From contig JAFQSY010000002.1 of NCBI GenBank assembly GCA_017409265.1, positions 54,060 to 118,059 on the forward strand: DNA of 64,000 nt. The letters run 5' to 3'. A model generated the notes under the pieces. It was not told the DNA's origin. It was given only the letters and a program-made list of their open reading frames with translations, and ran no database searches. Positions 51,421-63,981 of this stretch are shown here, piece by piece (the first letter of the stretch is position 1; each line of letters opens with the position of its first letter). Source of the DNA: Clostridia bacterium (GTDB taxonomy: Bacteria > Bacillota > Clostridia > Oscillospirales > Acutalibacteraceae). The translations under genes were made by a program, and so were the position numbers.

Positions 51421-52590
51421 ATGAAGGTTGCGGGAATCATAGCTGAATATAATCCGTTTCATAACGGACATGCTTGCCTTGCCGAAAAAGCGAGGGAATC
51501 AGGTGCGACTCATGTTGTTTCCGTTATGAGCGGCAACTTTGTGCAGAGGGGAGAACCTGCGCTTTTTGACAGCGCTGTCAGAACAAAGGCTGCATTGATG
51601 AACGGGATTGATCTTGTTTTACAGCTGCCTGCGGTTTATGCGGTTTCAACCGCACAGAGCTTTGCTGAATCGGGGGTTGAGATACTCGATGCACTCGGAC
51701 TTGTTGATGAGCTTGTTTTCGGAAGCGAATGCGGAGATATATCATTGATATCGTCTGCGGTCGACAGCCTTGATTCGGACTTGCTAAAGCCTTTGCTTGA
51801 TGAGGAACTGAAAAAAGGCTTGCCTTTTGCATCCGCAAGAGAAAATGCATTAAGAGCATTAAGCCCCGTAAGTGCGGATATAATCAAGAGCCCGAATAAT
51901 ATTCTTGGCGTTGAATATGCAGCGGCGATAAAAAATCTTGGCAGCAGAATGAAGCCTGTAACGTTTTCAAGAGTCGGTGCGGGGCATGATTCTGAAGAGT
52001 CAAGCGGAAATATCGCATCGGCATCATATATAAGAAAAGCTTTTTCGGATGGTAAATGGAAGCGTTTTGTCCCTGAAAATGCGGTTGGAATTTATGAAAA
52101 AGCCGATGTAGCCGATATAAACAGGATAGAAAATGCAATCCTTTACAGAATGCGCACTGCCGATAAAGTCGCGCTTGCCAATGTGCCCGATGTCAGCGAG
52201 GGAATTGAAAACAGAATTATATCCGCCGCATTGCAGGCAAAAAGTCTTGGTGAATTATATTCTTTGGCAAAAACGAAGAGATATTCCCATGCGAGAATCA
52301 GAAGAATTATAATCAACTGTTTTCTCGATTTTACGGCTTCGGATTTAAAACTCCCGGTGCCGTATATCAGGGTTATGGGCTTCAACGAAAGGGGAGCGGA
52401 GCTTATCAGAAGAGCAAGAGAAACTGCCCGTCTGCCCGTTATTACAAAGGCGGCAGACCTCTCAACCCTCGGAGAAAATGCACAGAGAATATTCTTTCTT
52501 GAATGCACGGCAGGAGATGTTTTTGCCCTCTGTTTTGCTGATGTTGCAGCCTGCGGAGAGGAAAAGCGCAGGACACCTATTATAATATGA
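51421..52590 (+). CDS. tmcAL: tRNA(Met) cytidine acetate ligase
   Basis: TmcAL forms N4-acetylcytidine at the wobble position of elongator tRNA-Met using acetate and ATP. The 389-residue protein starts M-K-V-A-G-I-I-A-E-Y-N-P-F-H-N-G-H, where H14-N-G-H17 is the nucleotidyltransferase motif; M-S-G-N-F-V-Q-R-G-E-P and Q-L-P-A-V-Y follow. GAGGAG precedes the ATG at 51421; the much longer in-frame stretch upstream overlaps ackA and is not used. A strong terminator follows. Confidence 0.95.
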   Translation: MKVAGIIAEYNPFHNGHACLAEKARESGATHVVSVMSGNFVQRGEPALFDSAVRTKAALMNGIDLVLQLPAVYAVSTAQSFAESGVEILDALGLVDELVFGSECGDISLISSAVDSLDSDLLKPLLDEELKKGLPFASARENALRALSPVSADIIKSPNNILGVEYAAAIKNLGSRMKPVTFSRVGAGHDSEESSGNIASASYIRKAFSDGKWKRFVPENAVGIYEKADVADINRIENAILYRMRTADKVALANVPDVSEGIENRIISAALQAKSLGELYSLAKTKRYSHARIRRIIINCFLDFTASDLKLPVPYIRVMGFNERGAELIRRARETARLPVITKAADLSTLGENAQRIFFLECTAGDVFALCFADVAACGEEKRRTPIII

Positions 52591-52641
52591 TTAAAATATT
52601 ATAATAAAAATTTTATCCATATCACTAATATTTTAGTTTGG

Positions 52642-52697
52642 AAAAATCCGTATTCCTAAAATCTTTTCTTAAGATATTTGGGGAATACGGATTTTTT
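52642..52697 (+). terminator. strong terminator after tmcAL
   Basis: Perfect 15-bp stem (52642-52656 with 52682-52696) enclosing a small inner hairpin, with the T run at the end of the stem. It separates tmcAL from the rpoB promoter region. Confidence 0.85.
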
Positions 52698-52992
52698 GCT
52701 TGAGCAAAATTAACAAAAATCAAAAAATATTAAACAAAGTTTTGAAATAAAAATGCTAAAATTTCGTATGAATGCACAAACAAATTATTTTTAAAATTTA
52801 TTTTTAAAATTTACTTGACAAAATATTTTTTAATATGTATAATATTGTCTCGCATTGTTAGAATGGAATTAAATACCCTATTAATTGTCTTATATTACGC
52901 GTAATTAAAGGCAAACGGGCATTGATTCCCGACTAAAATTCAGCTTTCCACATGGAAATGGAAGATTTAAAGAAACGGAGTGATTTAGCCTA
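52698..52992 (+). promoter_or_regulatory. rpoB promoter region and leader
   Basis: Untranslated stretch between the tmcAL terminator and rpoB. TTGACA (52815-52820) and TATAAT (52838-52843) are perfect with 17 bp between. Directly upstream is a 13-bp A/T tandem repeat (52786-52811), like an UP element. The leader is about 143 nt with small hairpins around 52917-52935 and 52946-52966, no T run, and no ribosomal protein gene. Nothing else coding is visible. Confidence 0.82.
52786..52811. repeat. 13-bp tandem A/T repeat upstream of the rpoB -35 box
   Basis: TATTTTTAAAATT occurs twice head to tail (52786-52798, 52799-52811), ending 3 bp before TTGACA. Position and composition suit binding of the RNA polymerase alpha C-terminal domain. 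Confidence 0.8.
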
Positions 52993-55900
52993 ATGCTGAA
53001 AATGAATCCCGTTAGAAGAGGAAGCTGCGAAAGAATGAGCTTCGGAAAAATCAACGAGGTTATGGATATGCCCAACCTCATTGAAATCCAGAAGGCTTCC
53101 TACAAATGGTTCATCGAAACAGGCCTTAAGGAGGTTTTCCGTGATACGGCGGACATCACGGATTACACAGGAAACTGGGTGCTCAGCTTTGTTGACTACC
53201 GAATGGACGACAAGCCCAAGTACACAGTCCGTGAGTGCAAGGAGCGCGACGCAACATATGCAGCTCCCATGAGAGTAACCGTTCGTTTGCAGAACAAAGA
53301 AACAGGCATCATCAAAGAGTCGGAAGTCTTCATGGGTGATTTCCCCATCATGACCGAGAGCGGAACATTCGTTATCAACGGCGCAGAAAGAGTTATTGTT
53401 TCTCAGCTCGTTCGTTCCCCCGGTGTCTACTACGGAATGACTCACGATAAGACCGGTATTGAGCTTTATACCAGCACAATCAACCCCAACAGAGGTGCAT
53501 GGCTTGAGTATGAAACCGATGCCAACGACATCTTCTATGTCCGTATCGACAAGAACAGAAAAATTTACATCACAGCCTTTATCCGTGCTCTCGGCTTGAG
53601 CAGCAATGATGATATCCGCCGTTTCTTCGGTGAGGATAACAAGCTTGAAGCAACAATGGAGAAAGACGAAACAAGAAACACCGAAGAAGCTCTTATGGAA
53701 GTTTTCAAGAAGCTTCGTCCCGGTGAACCCGTTACTCTCGAATCCGCACAGCAGCATATCGACAATCTTTTCTTTGATCCGCACAGATATGACATTTCCA
53801 GAGTGGGACGTTATAAATACAACAAGAAGCTTTCAATGCTCAACAGACTTCCCGGCTGCACCGTTGCACAGCCCGTAATCTCTGATTACACAGGTGAGTT
53901 CCTTGCAGAGCCCGGCGAGGTTATCACAAAGCAGAAGGCTCTTGAAATAGAGAACGCAGGTGTTATGAGAGTTGTTGTTGCCTGCGAGGATGGCAGCGAG
54001 CTGTTTGTTATTTCAAACGGCATGGTTTATGCAGATGCGGTTCTTCCCGTTGAAATCAGCAAGGAGGAGCTTGAAGCAATCGGCATTAACGAAAAGGTAC
54101 GCTATTCCGTTCTTCACGAGGTTATCGAGAAGTGCGGCAGCGACAAGGAAGCTCTTCTTGCTGAAATGGCAGAACGCTGTGACGACCTTATTCCTAAGCA
54201 TATCATTGTTGACGATATCTTCGCATCCGTCAACTACGTTAACTGCTTGACCAAGCATGTCGGCAATGTTGACGATATCGACCATCTGGGCAACAGAAGA
54301 ATCCGCTCCGTCGGCGAACTTCTTCAGAATCAGTTCAGAATCGGTCTTGCAAGAATGGAAAGAGTAGTCCGTGAAAGAATGGCTATTCAGGCACAGGAAG
54401 GCGACGATAAGATTACTCCGCAGACTCTTATCAACATCCGCCCCGTTATGGTAGCCATCAAGGAATTTTTCGGTTCATCACCTCTCTCGCAGTTCATGGA
54501 TCAGACCAACCCCCTTGCCGAGCTTACTCACAAGCGCCGTCTTTCGGCTCTCGGCCCCGGCGGTCTTTCACGAGACAGAGCAGGTTTCGAGGTTCGTGAC
54601 GTTCACTATTCTCACTACGGCAGAATGTGTCCCATCGAAACTCCCGAAGGTCCCAACATCGGTCTTATTTCCTACCTTGCAACTTTCGCAAGAATAAACG
54701 AATACGGCTTTATTGAGGCTCCTTACAGAAAGATTGACAAAGAAACAGGCAGAGTTCTCGATGAAGTTGAATATATGACTGCTGACACAGAAGATGATTT
54801 CATCGTTGCACAGGCTAACGAAGCTCTCGATGAAAACAACTGCTTTGTCAGACAGAAGATTACAGCAAGATACAGAGATGAATTTATTGAAATCGACAAA
54901 TCAAGAGTCGATTACATGGATATTTCACCCAAGATGGTTGTTTCTGTTGCGACTGCAATGATTCCCTTCCTTGAAAACGACGACGCCAACCGTGCTCTCA
55001 TGGGTTCGAACATGCAACGTCAGGCAGTTCCTCTGCTCAAGACTTGTGCTCCCATCGTCGGAACAGGTATGGAATACAAGGCTGCAGTTGACTCGGGCGT
55101 AACAGTTCTTGCAAAGCAGTCAGGTACCGTTACAAAGGTCAGCGCAGACAGCATCATCATCAAGAACGACGACGGAACAAGCGATTATTATGAGCTTATC
55201 AAGTTCATGCGCTCCAACCAGGGCACATGTACAAATCAGCGTCCCATCGTAGAAGCAGGTCAGAGAGTTGAAAAGGGAGAAGTTATTGCTGACGGTCCCG
55301 CAACAGACCACGGCGAAATCAGCCTTGGTAAGAATGCTCTCGTAGGCTTCATGACATGGGAAGGCTATAACTACGAAGACGCCGTTCTTATCAACGAAAA
55401 ACTTGTACGTGACGATGTTTACACATCCGTCCACATTGAAGAATACGAAACCGAGGCAAGAGATACAAAGCTCGGTCCCGAAGAAATCACAAGAGATATT
55501 CCCAACGTCGGCGAGGATGCACTCGGCAACCTTGACGAGCGCGGAATTATCAGAATCGGTGCAGAGGTACATTCAGGCGATATCCTTGTCGGCAAGGTAA
55601 CACCCAAGGGTGAAACCGAGCTCACCGCTGAAGAAAGACTTCTCCGTGCAATTTTCGGCGAAAAGGCAAAAGAAGTCAGAGATACCTCTCTCAAAGTTCC
55701 CCACGGCGAATACGGTATTGTTGTTAACGTTGAAGTTTTCACAAGAGAAAACAGCGATGAGCTTTCACCCGGCGTTAACAAGGTTGTTCGCTGCTATATC
55801 GCCCAGAAGCGTAAGCTTTCAGTCGGCGATAAGATGGCAGGTCGCCACGGTAATAAGGGTGTTGTTTCAAGAATCCTTCCTCAGGAAGATATGCCCTTCC

Positions 55901-56829
55901 TTCCCGACGGCACACCGCTTGACATCGTTCTTAATCCCCTCGGTGTTCCTTCCCGAATGAACATCGGTCAGGTTCTCGAGGTTCACCTCGGTTTTGCTGC
56001 AAGAAATCTCGGCATCAACGTTATGACTCCCGTTTTTGACGGTGCTCACGAAGAAGATATCACCGAGGCTTTCAAAGAGGCAAACCGTGTTGCAATGAAG
56101 AAGGCAGAAGAAGAGGCTGCTGCAAAGGGTGTTGAATTTGATCCTTCAAAGGTACCCCAGCTTCGCCTTGACTGTAAGTCAATTCTCACCGACGGACGCA
56201 CCGGCAGACAGTTTGATAACCCCGTAACCGTTGGTGTCATGTATTATCTTAAGCTTCACCATCTGGTAGACGATAAGATTCATGCCCGTTCAACAGGTCC
56301 CTATTCACTTGTTACCCAGCAGCCCCTCGGCGGTAAAGCGCAGTTCGGCGGTCAGCGTTTCGGTGAAATGGAAGTCTGGGCTCTTGAAGCTTACGGCGCT
56401 GCTTATACGCTTCAGGAAATTCTCACCGTCAAGTCTGACGACGTTGTGGGCAGAGTAAAGACATACGAAGCTATCGTTAAGGGCAACAATGTTCCCACTC
56501 CCGGCGTTCCCGAATCCTTCAAGGTTCTTGTTAAGGAACTCCAGGCGCTTGCACTTGATGTTAAGGTTCTTGACGAAAACAACGAAGAAATCGATCTCCG
56601 TCAGTCATTCGACAACGACGATGTCGGCTTCGTTTCCGATGATAAAGCATTCCAGCAGGTCAATGATGCTGAAGAAAGCGACGAATTCATGATCGACGAG
56701 GACAGTGAAGATAACGATATCTTCATCAGAGAGCTCGGCGGCGATGATGATTACGGCGATATGCAGGATGAAGTTGACATTGGTGATTTCGGCTTTGACT
56801 TTGACGGGTCAGAGGACGATTATGAATAA
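52993..56829 (+). CDS. rpoB: DNA-directed RNA polymerase subunit beta
   Basis: The 1278-residue beta subunit. Standard landmarks: [14 protein letters not shown] near the start, the rifampicin region with [25 protein letters not shown], and [10 protein letters not shown]. Rifampicin-contact residues equivalent to E. coli Q513, D516, H526, R529 and S531 are unchanged, so natural sensitivity is predicted. The last 55 or so residues are a strongly acidic, Asp/Glu-rich tail. The ribosome binding site ACGGAG is about 12 bp from the ATG, a little far. rplJ/rplL are not upstream. Confidence 0.98.
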   Translation: MLKMNPVRRGSCERMSFGKINEVMDMPNLIEIQKASYKWFIETGLKEVFRDTADITDYTGNWVLSFVDYRMDDKPKYTVRECKERDATYAAPMRVTVRLQNKETGIIKESEVFMGDFPIMTESGTFVINGAERVIVSQLVRSPGVYYGMTHDKTGIELYTSTINPNRGAWLEYETDANDIFYVRIDKNRKIYITAFIRALGLSSNDDIRRFFGEDNKLEATMEKDETRNTEEALMEVFKKLRPGEPVTLESAQQHIDNLFFDPHRYDISRVGRYKYNKKLSMLNRLPGCTVAQPVISDYTGEFLAEPGEVITKQKALEIENAGVMRVVVACEDGSELFVISNGMVYADAVLPVEISKEELEAIGINEKVRYSVLHEVIEKCGSDKEALLAEMAERCDDLIPKHIIVDDIFASVNYVNCLTKHVGNVDDIDHLGNRRIRSVGELLQNQFRIGLARMERVVRERMAIQAQEGDDKITPQTLINIRPVMVAIKEFFGSSPLSQFMDQTNPLAELTHKRRLSALGPGGLSRDRAGFEVRDVHYSHYGRMCPIETPEGPNIGLISYLATFARINEYGFIEAPYRKIDKETGRVLDEVEYMTADTEDDFIVAQANEALDENNCFVRQKITARYRDEFIEIDKSRVDYMDISPKMVVSVATAMIPFLENDDANRALMGSNMQRQAVPLLKTCAPIVGTGMEYKAAVDSGVTVLAKQSGTVTKVSADSIIIKNDDGTSDYYELIKFMRSNQGTCTNQRPIVEAGQRVEKGEVIADGPATDHGEISLGKNALVGFMTWEGYNYEDAVLINEKLVRDDVYTSVHIEEYETEARDTKLGPEEITRDIPNVGEDALGNLDERGIIRIGAEVHSGDILVGKVTPKGETELTAEERLLRAIFGEKAKEVRDTSLKVPHGEYGIVVNVEVFTRENSDELSPGVNKVVRCYIAQKRKLSVGDKMAGRHGNKGVVSRILPQEDMPFLPDGTPLDIVLNPLGVPSRMNIGQVLEVHLGFAARNLGINVMTPVFDGAHEEDITEAFKEANRVAMKKAEEEAAAKGVEFDPSKVPQLRLDCKSILTDGRTGRQFDNPVTVGVMYYLKLHHLVDDKIHARSTGPYSLVTQQPLGGKAQFGGQRFGEMEVWALEAYGAAYTLQEILTVKSDDVVGRVKTYEAIVKGNNVPTPGVPESFKVLVKELQALALDVKVLDENNEEIDLRQSFDNDDVGFVSDDKAFQQVNDAEESDEFMIDEDSEDNDIFIRELGGDDDYGDMQDEVDIGDFGFDFDGSEDDYE

Positions 56830-56871
56830 TCGCCGGTTTTCCAATTTAATTAATGGAAGGGGCATCGTTTA

Positions 56872-59800
56872 ATGGAAAATATTGAATCCAACAGCAATCT
56901 TACATTTGAATCCATAAAAATCGGTCTTGCATCTCCCGAACAGATCAGAGAATGGTCTTACGGAGAGGTTAAAAAGCCCGAAACTATAAATTACAGAACT
57001 CTCAAGCCCGAAAAGGACGGTCTTTTCTGCGAAAAGATTTTTGGACCACAGAAGGACTGGGAGTGCCATTGCGGAAAGTATAAAAGAATACGCTATAAGG
57101 GCAAGATTTGTGAACGCTGCGGTGTTGAAATCACAAGAGCAAAGGTCCGCCGTGAAAGAATGGGCCATATTGAGCTTGCAACTCCCGTTTCACACATCTG
57201 GTATTTCAAGGGTATTCCCTCAAGAATGGGTCTTATCCTTGATATTTCACCCAGAGATCTTGAAAAGGTTCTCTATTTTGCAAAGCACATCGTTATTGAT
57301 CCCGGTGACACACCGCTTGAAAAATATCAGACTCTTGACGAAAAGGATTACGAAGAATACAGACTTCGCTACGAGAATGATTTCAAGGCAGGCATGGGTG
57401 CCGAGGCAATAAAGGAGCTGCTTGCCGAAATTGACCTTGAAGCTCTTTCCGAAACTCTCAAGGCAGAGATGGAAACTGCATCTGGTCAGAAAAAGGCAAA
57501 GGCTCTCAAGCGTCTTGAAGTTGTTGAAGCATTCAGACAGTCGGGCAACAGACCCGAATGGATGATTCTTGACGTAATCCCCGTTATTCCTCCTGAAATC
57601 AGACCTATGGTTCAGCTGGAAGGCGGAAGATTCGCAACATCGGACCTTAACGACCTTTACAGACGTGTTATCAACAGAAACAACCGTCTTGCAAAGCTCA
57701 TGGAGCTTGGTTCCCCCGAAATCATTATAAGAAACGAAAAGAGAATGCTCCAGGAAGCTGTTGATGCTCTTATTGACAACGGCAGAAGAGGCAGACCCGT
57801 AACAGGCCCCAACAACAGAGCTCTCAAATCTCTTTCCGATATGCTTAAAGGTAAGCAGGGACGATTCAGACAGAATCTTCTCGGTAAGCGTGTTGACTAC
57901 TCGGGCCGTTCGGTTATCGTTGTCGGTCCCGAGCTCAAGCTTTATCAATGCGGTCTTCCCAAGGAAATGGCTCTTGAGCTTTTCAAGCCCTTCGTTATGA
58001 AGCGTCTTGTTGAAACCGAAGTTGCAGGCAACGTTAAGTCAGCCCGTAAGATGGTTGAGCGTTCAAATCCTGCAGTCTGGGATGCTCTTGAAGTTGTTAT
58101 CAAGGATCACCCTGTTATGCTTAACCGTGCTCCGACTCTTCACAGACTCGGTATTCAGGCATTCGAGCCCGTTCTTGTTGAAGGAAGAGCAATCAGACTT
58201 CATCCCCTCGTATGTACAGCTTTCAACGCTGACTTCGACGGTGACCAGATGGCTGTTCACGTTCCTCTTTCGGCAGAGGCACAGGCAGAAGCAAGATTCC
58301 TCATGCTTGCCGCAAACAACCTTCTCAAGCCCTCGGACGGACGTCCCGTTGCGGTTCCTACGCAGGATATGATTCTGGGTTCATATTATCTTACAATGGT
58401 TAATGATAATAATCCCGAAAATTCAGACTACAACCCCGACGACCCCTACGAGCCCGGCGCAGCGGTTGAAGCGAAGGATGAAAACGGCAACGTTATTCTC
58501 GATGAAAACGGCGAAAGAATCCTTATCTATAAGACATTCACAAGCGTTGACGAAGCCATGATGGCTTATGACGAGGGCGATATCGGCCTCCACGTCAACA
58601 TCAAAATCCGTATGTCCAAGGAAGTAAACGGCAAGATGGTAACAAAGCTTGTCAAGACTACTCTCGGCAAGGTTATCTTCAACGGTCCCGTTCCTCAGGA
58701 TCTCGGATTTATCGACAGAACAGATCCCGAAAACATCTTCACACCCGAGGTTGATATCCTCGTTAACAAGAAGGTTCTCGGTAAGATTATTGACCGCTGC
58801 ATCAAGGTTCACGGAACAGCGGTTGCAGCCGATGTTCTTGATAAGATCAAGGCACAGGGCTACAGATATTCAACACGAAGCGGTATTACCGTTGCTGTTA
58901 TCGACGCAACCATTCCTCCCCAGAAGAAGGCTCTTCTTGAGCAGGCAGAGGCAAAGGTTACAAGAATCACCAGAAACTACGAAAGAGGTCTTATCACCAA
59001 CGATGAGCGCTCTGAAGGCGTTGTTAAGGCTTGGGACGAATGCTCCAAGGAAGTTGCTGCCGAGCTTAAGAAGAACTTCAAGAGATTCAATCCCATTAAC
59101 ATGATGCTTGATTCCGGTGCCCGCGGTAACGATTCACAGCTTCGTCAGCTTGCAGGTATGCGCGGACTTATCGCCAACACCGCAGGTAAAACAATCGAAG
59201 TACCCATCAAGGCTAACTACCGAGAGGGTCTTAACATTTCAGAATACTTCATTTCATCCCGTGGTGCCCGTAAAGGTCTTGCCGATACGGCTCTGCGTAC
59301 AGCTGACTCGGGTTATCTTACCCGCCGTCTTGTTGACGTTTCACAGGATGTTATCATCCGTCAGGAGGACTGCGGCTGCACAGACGGTATCAACGTTTAC
59401 GATATTTATGACGGTGATCCCAAGTTTGGCGGCAGAAAGATTGTCGGTCTTGCAGAAAGACTTACAGGCAGATATCTTCTTGAAGATTATATTGACCCCG
59501 CAACAGGCGAGCTTCTCGCTTCAAAGGACAACATGATGACCGAAGCTGTTGCCGAAAAGGTTGCAGCAAGTGTTCAGAGAGAAAATGATAAGAAGATTGC
59601 AGCCGGTGAGCTTCCCGAAGGCGCAAAGGCACAGATCAAGATTCGTTCACTCCTTTCATGCTGTTCCGAACACGGTGTATGTATCAAGTGCTACGGCGCT
59701 AACCTTGCAACAGGCGACCCCGTAACAGTCGGCGAAGCAGTCGGTATCATCGCTGCACAGTCCATCGGTGAACCCGGTACTCAGCTTACGATGAGAACCT

Positions 59801-60600
59801 TCCACACCGGCGGTGCTGCTGACCAGTCAGATATTACAACCGGTCTTCCCAGAATTGAAGAGCTCTTCGAAGCACGTAAGCCCAAGATGCTTGCCATCAT
59901 GAGCGAAATCGACGGTGTTGTTTCGTTCCGTGAAATCAAGAAGAGCCAGCATGTTGTTGTTACAGGCGACGACGGCGACGAAAAAACCTATCTCATTCCC
60001 TACGGCTTCCGCTTAAGAGTTGAAGAAGGTCAGAAGGTCGCAAAGGGCGCACAGCTTACCGAAGGCGCACAGAATCCCCACGATATTCTTGCTATCCTTG
60101 GTGTTGAAGCTGTTCATGATTACCTCATCAGAGAAGTTCAGAGAACCTACCGTATGCAGGGTGTTGATATCAACGATAAGCATATCGAGGTTATCGTTCG
60201 TCAGATGATGAGAAAGGTAAGAATTGCAGAAGCAGGCGCATCAAAGTTCCTTCCCGGCAGTGTTGTTGAAAAGATGGAATTCCGCCTTGAAAACGAACGA
60301 CTTCTCAAGGAAGCGGCAGAAGCAGGCGAAGAGCCAAATCTTGCAACCTGCATTTCCACTCTTATGGGTATTACCAAGGCATCTCTTGCAACAGACTCAT
60401 TCCTCTCTGCTGCATCATTCCAGGAAACAACAAGAGTTCTTACCGACGCCGCTATCAAGGGCAAGGTTGATCCTCTTATGGGTCTTAAGGAAAATGTTAT
60501 TATCGGTAAGCTTCTTCCCTCGGGTACCGGCATGAAATGTTACAACAATGTTGAAGTGTATCCCACGGGCAATAGTAATAATGCCGAAAATGCAGAGTGA
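56872..60600 (+). CDS. rpoC: DNA-directed RNA polymerase subunit beta'
   Basis: The 1242-residue beta' subunit. The zinc site has C65, C67, C80, C83; the catalytic [12 protein letters not shown] is at 452-463 with D454, D456 and D458; the second zinc site is around C-G-C-T-D-G and [11 protein letters not shown]. Compared with the usual form there is an acidic insertion of about 40 residues after Y-Y-L-T-M (about 515-560) with [10 protein letters not shown] and [14 protein letters not shown]. It follows rpoB by 42 bp. Confidence 0.98.
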   Translation: MENIESNSNLTFESIKIGLASPEQIREWSYGEVKKPETINYRTLKPEKDGLFCEKIFGPQKDWECHCGKYKRIRYKGKICERCGVEITRAKVRRERMGHIELATPVSHIWYFKGIPSRMGLILDISPRDLEKVLYFAKHIVIDPGDTPLEKYQTLDEKDYEEYRLRYENDFKAGMGAEAIKELLAEIDLEALSETLKAEMETASGQKKAKALKRLEVVEAFRQSGNRPEWMILDVIPVIPPEIRPMVQLEGGRFATSDLNDLYRRVINRNNRLAKLMELGSPEIIIRNEKRMLQEAVDALIDNGRRGRPVTGPNNRALKSLSDMLKGKQGRFRQNLLGKRVDYSGRSVIVVGPELKLYQCGLPKEMALELFKPFVMKRLVETEVAGNVKSARKMVERSNPAVWDALEVVIKDHPVMLNRAPTLHRLGIQAFEPVLVEGRAIRLHPLVCTAFNADFDGDQMAVHVPLSAEAQAEARFLMLAANNLLKPSDGRPVAVPTQDMILGSYYLTMVNDNNPENSDYNPDDPYEPGAAVEAKDENGNVILDENGERILIYKTFTSVDEAMMAYDEGDIGLHVNIKIRMSKEVNGKMVTKLVKTTLGKVIFNGPVPQDLGFIDRTDPENIFTPEVDILVNKKVLGKIIDRCIKVHGTAVAADVLDKIKAQGYRYSTRSGITVAVIDATIPPQKKALLEQAEAKVTRITRNYERGLITNDERSEGVVKAWDECSKEVAAELKKNFKRFNPINMMLDSGARGNDSQLRQLAGMRGLIANTAGKTIEVPIKANYREGLNISEYFISSRGARKGLADTALRTADSGYLTRRLVDVSQDVIIRQEDCGCTDGINVYDIYDGDPKFGGRKIVGLAERLTGRYLLEDYIDPATGELLASKDNMMTEAVAEKVAASVQRENDKKIAAGELPEGAKAQIKIRSLLSCCSEHGVCIKCYGANLATGDPVTVGEAVGIIAAQSIGEPGTQLTMRTFHTGGAADQSDITTGLPRIEELFEARKPKMLAIMSEIDGVVSFREIKKSQHVVVTGDDGDEKTYLIPYGFRLRVEEGQKVAKGAQLTEGAQNPHDILAILGVEAVHDYLIREVQRTYRMQGVDINDKHIEVIVRQMMRKVRIAEAGASKFLPGSVVEKMEFRLENERLLKEAAEAGEEPNLATCISTLMGITKASLATDSFLSAASFQETTRVLTDAAIKGKVDPLMGLKENVIIGKLLPSGTGMKCYNNVEVYPTGNSNNAENAE

Positions 60601-60615
60601 TTTTTGTGAAAAGTG

Positions 60616-60645
60616 TTGACAAACAGAGTCAACATGTGATAGAAT
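60616..60645 (+). promoter_or_regulatory. SigA promoter of rpsL-rpsG-fusA
   Basis: TTGACA (60616-60621) and TAGAAT (60640-60645) with an 18-bp spacer, starting 15 bp after the rpoC stop. Confidence 0.75.
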
Positions 60646-60661
60646 ACAAAATTGTGGTGTC

Positions 60662-60696
60662 CGAAATTCCTGCACTTGAAAAAGTGCGGGGTTTCG
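60662..60696 (+). promoter_or_regulatory. structured leader hairpin upstream of rpsL
   Basis: A stem of about 15 bp with one bulged T and two G-U pairs (60662-60677 with 60682-60696) capped by a GAAA tetraloop. No T run follows, so it is a leader structure rather than a terminator; it could be a target for ribosomal protein control, as S7 does in E. coli. Confidence 0.55.
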
Positions 60697-60731
60697 TCAC
60701 GATATAATTTTAGAGGAAAGGAGAGAGTTTT

Positions 60732-61154
60732 TTGCCTACCTTTAATCAGCTTGTTCGTAACGGCAGAGAAACACTTGAAAAGAAGCCTAAGGCTCCCGCA
60801 CTGCTCAAGGGTCTGAACTCAAAGAAGAATGTTCTTACAGATCAGGATTCACCCCAGAAGCGCGGCGTTTGCACCGCTGTTAAGACTGCAACCCCGAAAA
60901 AGCCCAACTCGGCTCTTCGTAAGATCGCCAGAGTTCGTCTCACAAACGGCATTGAGGTTTCAGCTTATATCCCCGGTGTTGGCCACAACCTTCAGGAACA
61001 CTCAGTTGTTCTTATTCGCGGCGGCCGTGTTAAGGATCTTCCCGGTGTGCGTTACCACATCATCCGCGGTACACTTGATACCCAGGGCGTTAACGGCAGA
61101 ATGCAGAGCCGTTCAAAGTACGGCGCAAAGCGTCCCAAGGCAGCAAAGAAATAA
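60732..61154 (+). CDS. rpsL: 30S ribosomal protein S12
   Basis: S12 at the decoding centre, 140 residues (the longer Firmicutes form). P-T-F-N-Q-L-V-R starts the protein; the streptomycin loops [10 protein letters not shown] and [10 protein letters not shown] keep wild-type lysines. The start codon is TTG with AAAGGAG (60717-60723) 8 bp upstream; no ATG is available. The L7Ae-like gene often found between rpoC and rpsL is absent. Confidence 0.98.
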   Translation: MPTFNQLVRNGRETLEKKPKAPALLKGLNSKKNVLTDQDSPQKRGVCTAVKTATPKKPNSALRKIARVRLTNGIEVSAYIPGVGHNLQEHSVVLIRGGRVKDLPGVRYHIIRGTLDTQGVNGRMQSRSKYGAKRPKAAKK

Positions 61155-61197
61155 TCTACCGCAAAAAATCGTTTGAGACAAATCTTCTTGCAGGCTG

Positions 61198-61792
<595 letters not shown>

Positions 61793-61837
61793 TCTGAGCA
61801 TCACATTTATTTTCTTTAGAATTATTCGGAGGTTTTT

Positions 61838-63904
61838 ATGCCAAGACAGGTATCTCTTGAGATGACCAGAAACATTGGTATCATGGCTCACATTGACGCC
61901 GGCAAAACAACCACTACCGAGCGTATCCTGTTTTATACAGGTAAGACTCATAAAATAGGCGAAACACACGATGGCGCCGCAACAATGGACTGGATGGAGC
62001 AGGAGCAGGAGCGTGGTATTACCATTACATCCGCTGCTACAACTTGTTTTTGGAAGGACCACCGTGTAAACATCATTGATACACCGGGTCACGTTGACTT
62101 TACAGTTGAAGTTGAGCGTTCACTTCGTGTTCTTGATGGTTCCGTAACGGTTCTTTGCGCTAAGGGCGGTGTTGAGCCCCAGTCCGAAACTGTTTGGAGA
62201 CAGGCGGACAAGTACCATGTTCCCAGAATGGTCTATGTTAACAAGATGGACATCATGGGCGCAGATTTCTATCGCGTTGTAGAAATGATGAAGGAACGCC
62301 TTAAGTGTAATGCCGTTCCCATTCAGCTTCCCATCGGTGCTGAATCAGATTTTAAGGGAATCATCGACCTCGTTATCATGAAAGCTTATTATTACAATGA
62401 TGATAAGGGCATAAATGTAACAGTCGAAGATATTCCCGATGATATGAAGGAAATTGCTCAGAAGTATCATGACGAGCTTATTGAGCATGTTGCAGAGCAG
62501 GATGATGCTCTTCTCGAGAAGTTCTTTGAAGGCGAAGAGCTTACTCTTGAAGAAATCAAGAGCTGCATAAGAAAGGCAACTATTGCTAACACAATGGTTC
62601 CCGTTGTCTGCGGTACTTCATATCGTAACAAGGGCGTTCAGCTTCTGCTTGATGCAGTTGTTGATTATATGCCCGCACCCACAGATATCGAAGCTATCAG
62701 AGGTATCAACCCCAAAACAGACGAAGAAGAAGTAAGACATTCATCGGATGACGAGCCTTTCTCAGCTCTTGCATTCAAGATTGCTACCGACCCCTTCGTT
62801 GGTAAGCTCTGCTTCTTCAGAGTTTATTCAGGTAAGGTTGATACAGGCGCTTCAGTATATAACTCAACCAAGGATACTAACGAGCGTATGGGCCGCATCC
62901 TTCAGATGCACTCAAACCACAGACAGGATATCGACACCTGCTATGCAGGCGATATCGCAGCTTGTGTAGGCGTTAAGCAGACAACAACAGGCGATACTCT
63001 CTGTGATCCCAAGCATCCCGTTATCCTTGAGTCAATGGAATTCCCCGAGCCCGTTATCAGAGTTGCCATCGAGCCCAAGACCAAAGCAGGTCAGGAGAAG
63101 ATGGGCATTGCTCTTGCAAAGCTCGCAGAGGAAGATCCCACATTCAAGTGCTATACTGATGAAGAAACCGGCCAGACCATCATCGCAGGTATGGGTGAGC
63201 TCCACCTTGAAATCATCGTTGACAGACTTCTTCGTGAATTTAAGGTTGAAGCTAACGTTGGTAAGCCTCAGGTTGCTTACCGTGAAACAATTACCCAGGC
63301 TGCTGACACAGATACAAAGTATTCACGTCAGTCAGGCGGTAAGGGTCAGTACGGTCATGTTAAGATGAGAATTGAGCCCAATCCCGAAAAGGGCTACGAG
63401 TTTGTCAACAATATCGTCGGCGGTGCTATTCCCAAGGAATATTTCAACGCTATCGAAGCAGGTGTCAAGGGCGCAATGCTCTCCGGTACTCTTGCAGGTT
63501 ACAACGTTGTTGACGTTAAGGTAACTCTTTACGACGGTTCATATCACGAAGTTGACTCTTCAGAAATGGCTTTCAAGATCGCAGCATCAATGGCATTCAA
63601 GGATGCAATGAGAAAGGCTGCTCCCATTCTTATGGAGCCCATTATGAAGACTGCCGTTATCGTTCCCGACGAATATATGGGCGATGTTATCGGCGATATC
63701 AACTCGCGCCGCGGTATGATTCAGGGTACTGAATCAAGAATGGGTGCAATCCAGATTAACGCAAACATTCCTCTTTCCAACATGTTCGGCTACGCAACAG
63801 CTCTCCGTTCAAGAACTCAGGGCCGCGGTCAGTACGCTATGGAACCCAGCCATTATGCTGAAGTTCCCAAGTCAATTGCCGAAAAGGTTATCAGCGAAAG
63901 ATAA
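61838..63904 (+). CDS. fusA: translation elongation factor G
   Basis: EF-G moves tRNAs and mRNA through the ribosome. The 688-residue protein has G1 A-H-I-D-A-G-K-T (17-24), [11 protein letters not shown]3 D-T-P-G-H-V-D-F, G4 N-K-M-D, and domains II-V with normal spacing up to the C-terminal Y-A-E-V-P-K. CGGAGG precedes the ATG. In most relatives tuf follows; the window ends 96 bp after the stop. Confidence 0.98.
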   Translation: MPRQVSLEMTRNIGIMAHIDAGKTTTTERILFYTGKTHKIGETHDGAATMDWMEQEQERGITITSAATTCFWKDHRVNIIDTPGHVDFTVEVERSLRVLDGSVTVLCAKGGVEPQSETVWRQADKYHVPRMVYVNKMDIMGADFYRVVEMMKERLKCNAVPIQLPIGAESDFKGIIDLVIMKAYYYNDDKGINVTVEDIPDDMKEIAQKYHDELIEHVAEQDDALLEKFFEGEELTLEEIKSCIRKATIANTMVPVVCGTSYRNKGVQLLLDAVVDYMPAPTDIEAIRGINPKTDEEEVRHSSDDEPFSALAFKIATDPFVGKLCFFRVYSGKVDTGASVYNSTKDTNERMGRILQMHSNHRQDIDTCYAGDIAACVGVKQTTTGDTLCDPKHPVILESMEFPEPVIRVAIEPKTKAGQEKMGIALAKLAEEDPTFKCYTDEETGQTIIAGMGELHLEIIVDRLLREFKVEANVGKPQVAYRETITQAADTDTKYSRQSGGKGQYGHVKMRIEPNPEKGYEFVNNIVGGAIPKEYFNAIEAGVKGAMLSGTLAGYNVVDVKVTLYDGSYHEVDSSEMAFKIAASMAFKDAMRKAAPILMEPIMKTAVIVPDEYMGDVIGDINSRRGMIQGTESRMGAIQINANIPLSNMFGYATALRSRTQGRGQYAMEPSHYAEVPKSIAEKVISER

Positions 63905-63964
63905 TTGTTTTTTGTTAATTTTAAAAAAAGGCTTGAAATTTAAGCCTATACTTGTTAAAATGAT

Positions 63965-63981
63965 CCCATGCAGACGCATGG
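63965..63981 (+). other. hairpin after fusA at the end of the window
   Basis: CCATGC (63966-63971) and GCATGG (63976-63981) enclose AGAC. No T run follows; it may belong to the leader of the next gene, which is not in the window. Confidence 0.35.

Noticed and set aside
52990-53784. Open frame of 264 codons on the minus strand inside rpoB
   Set aside because: Antisense to a conserved part of rpoB; a product of codon bias.
57247-57948. Open frame of 233 codons on the minus strand inside rpoC
   Set aside because: Antisense to the conserved beta' sequence, no start signals.
63905-63960. Terminator after fusA
   Set aside because: The 6-bp stem AGGCTT/AAGCCT has no T run; fusA probably reads on to the next gene.
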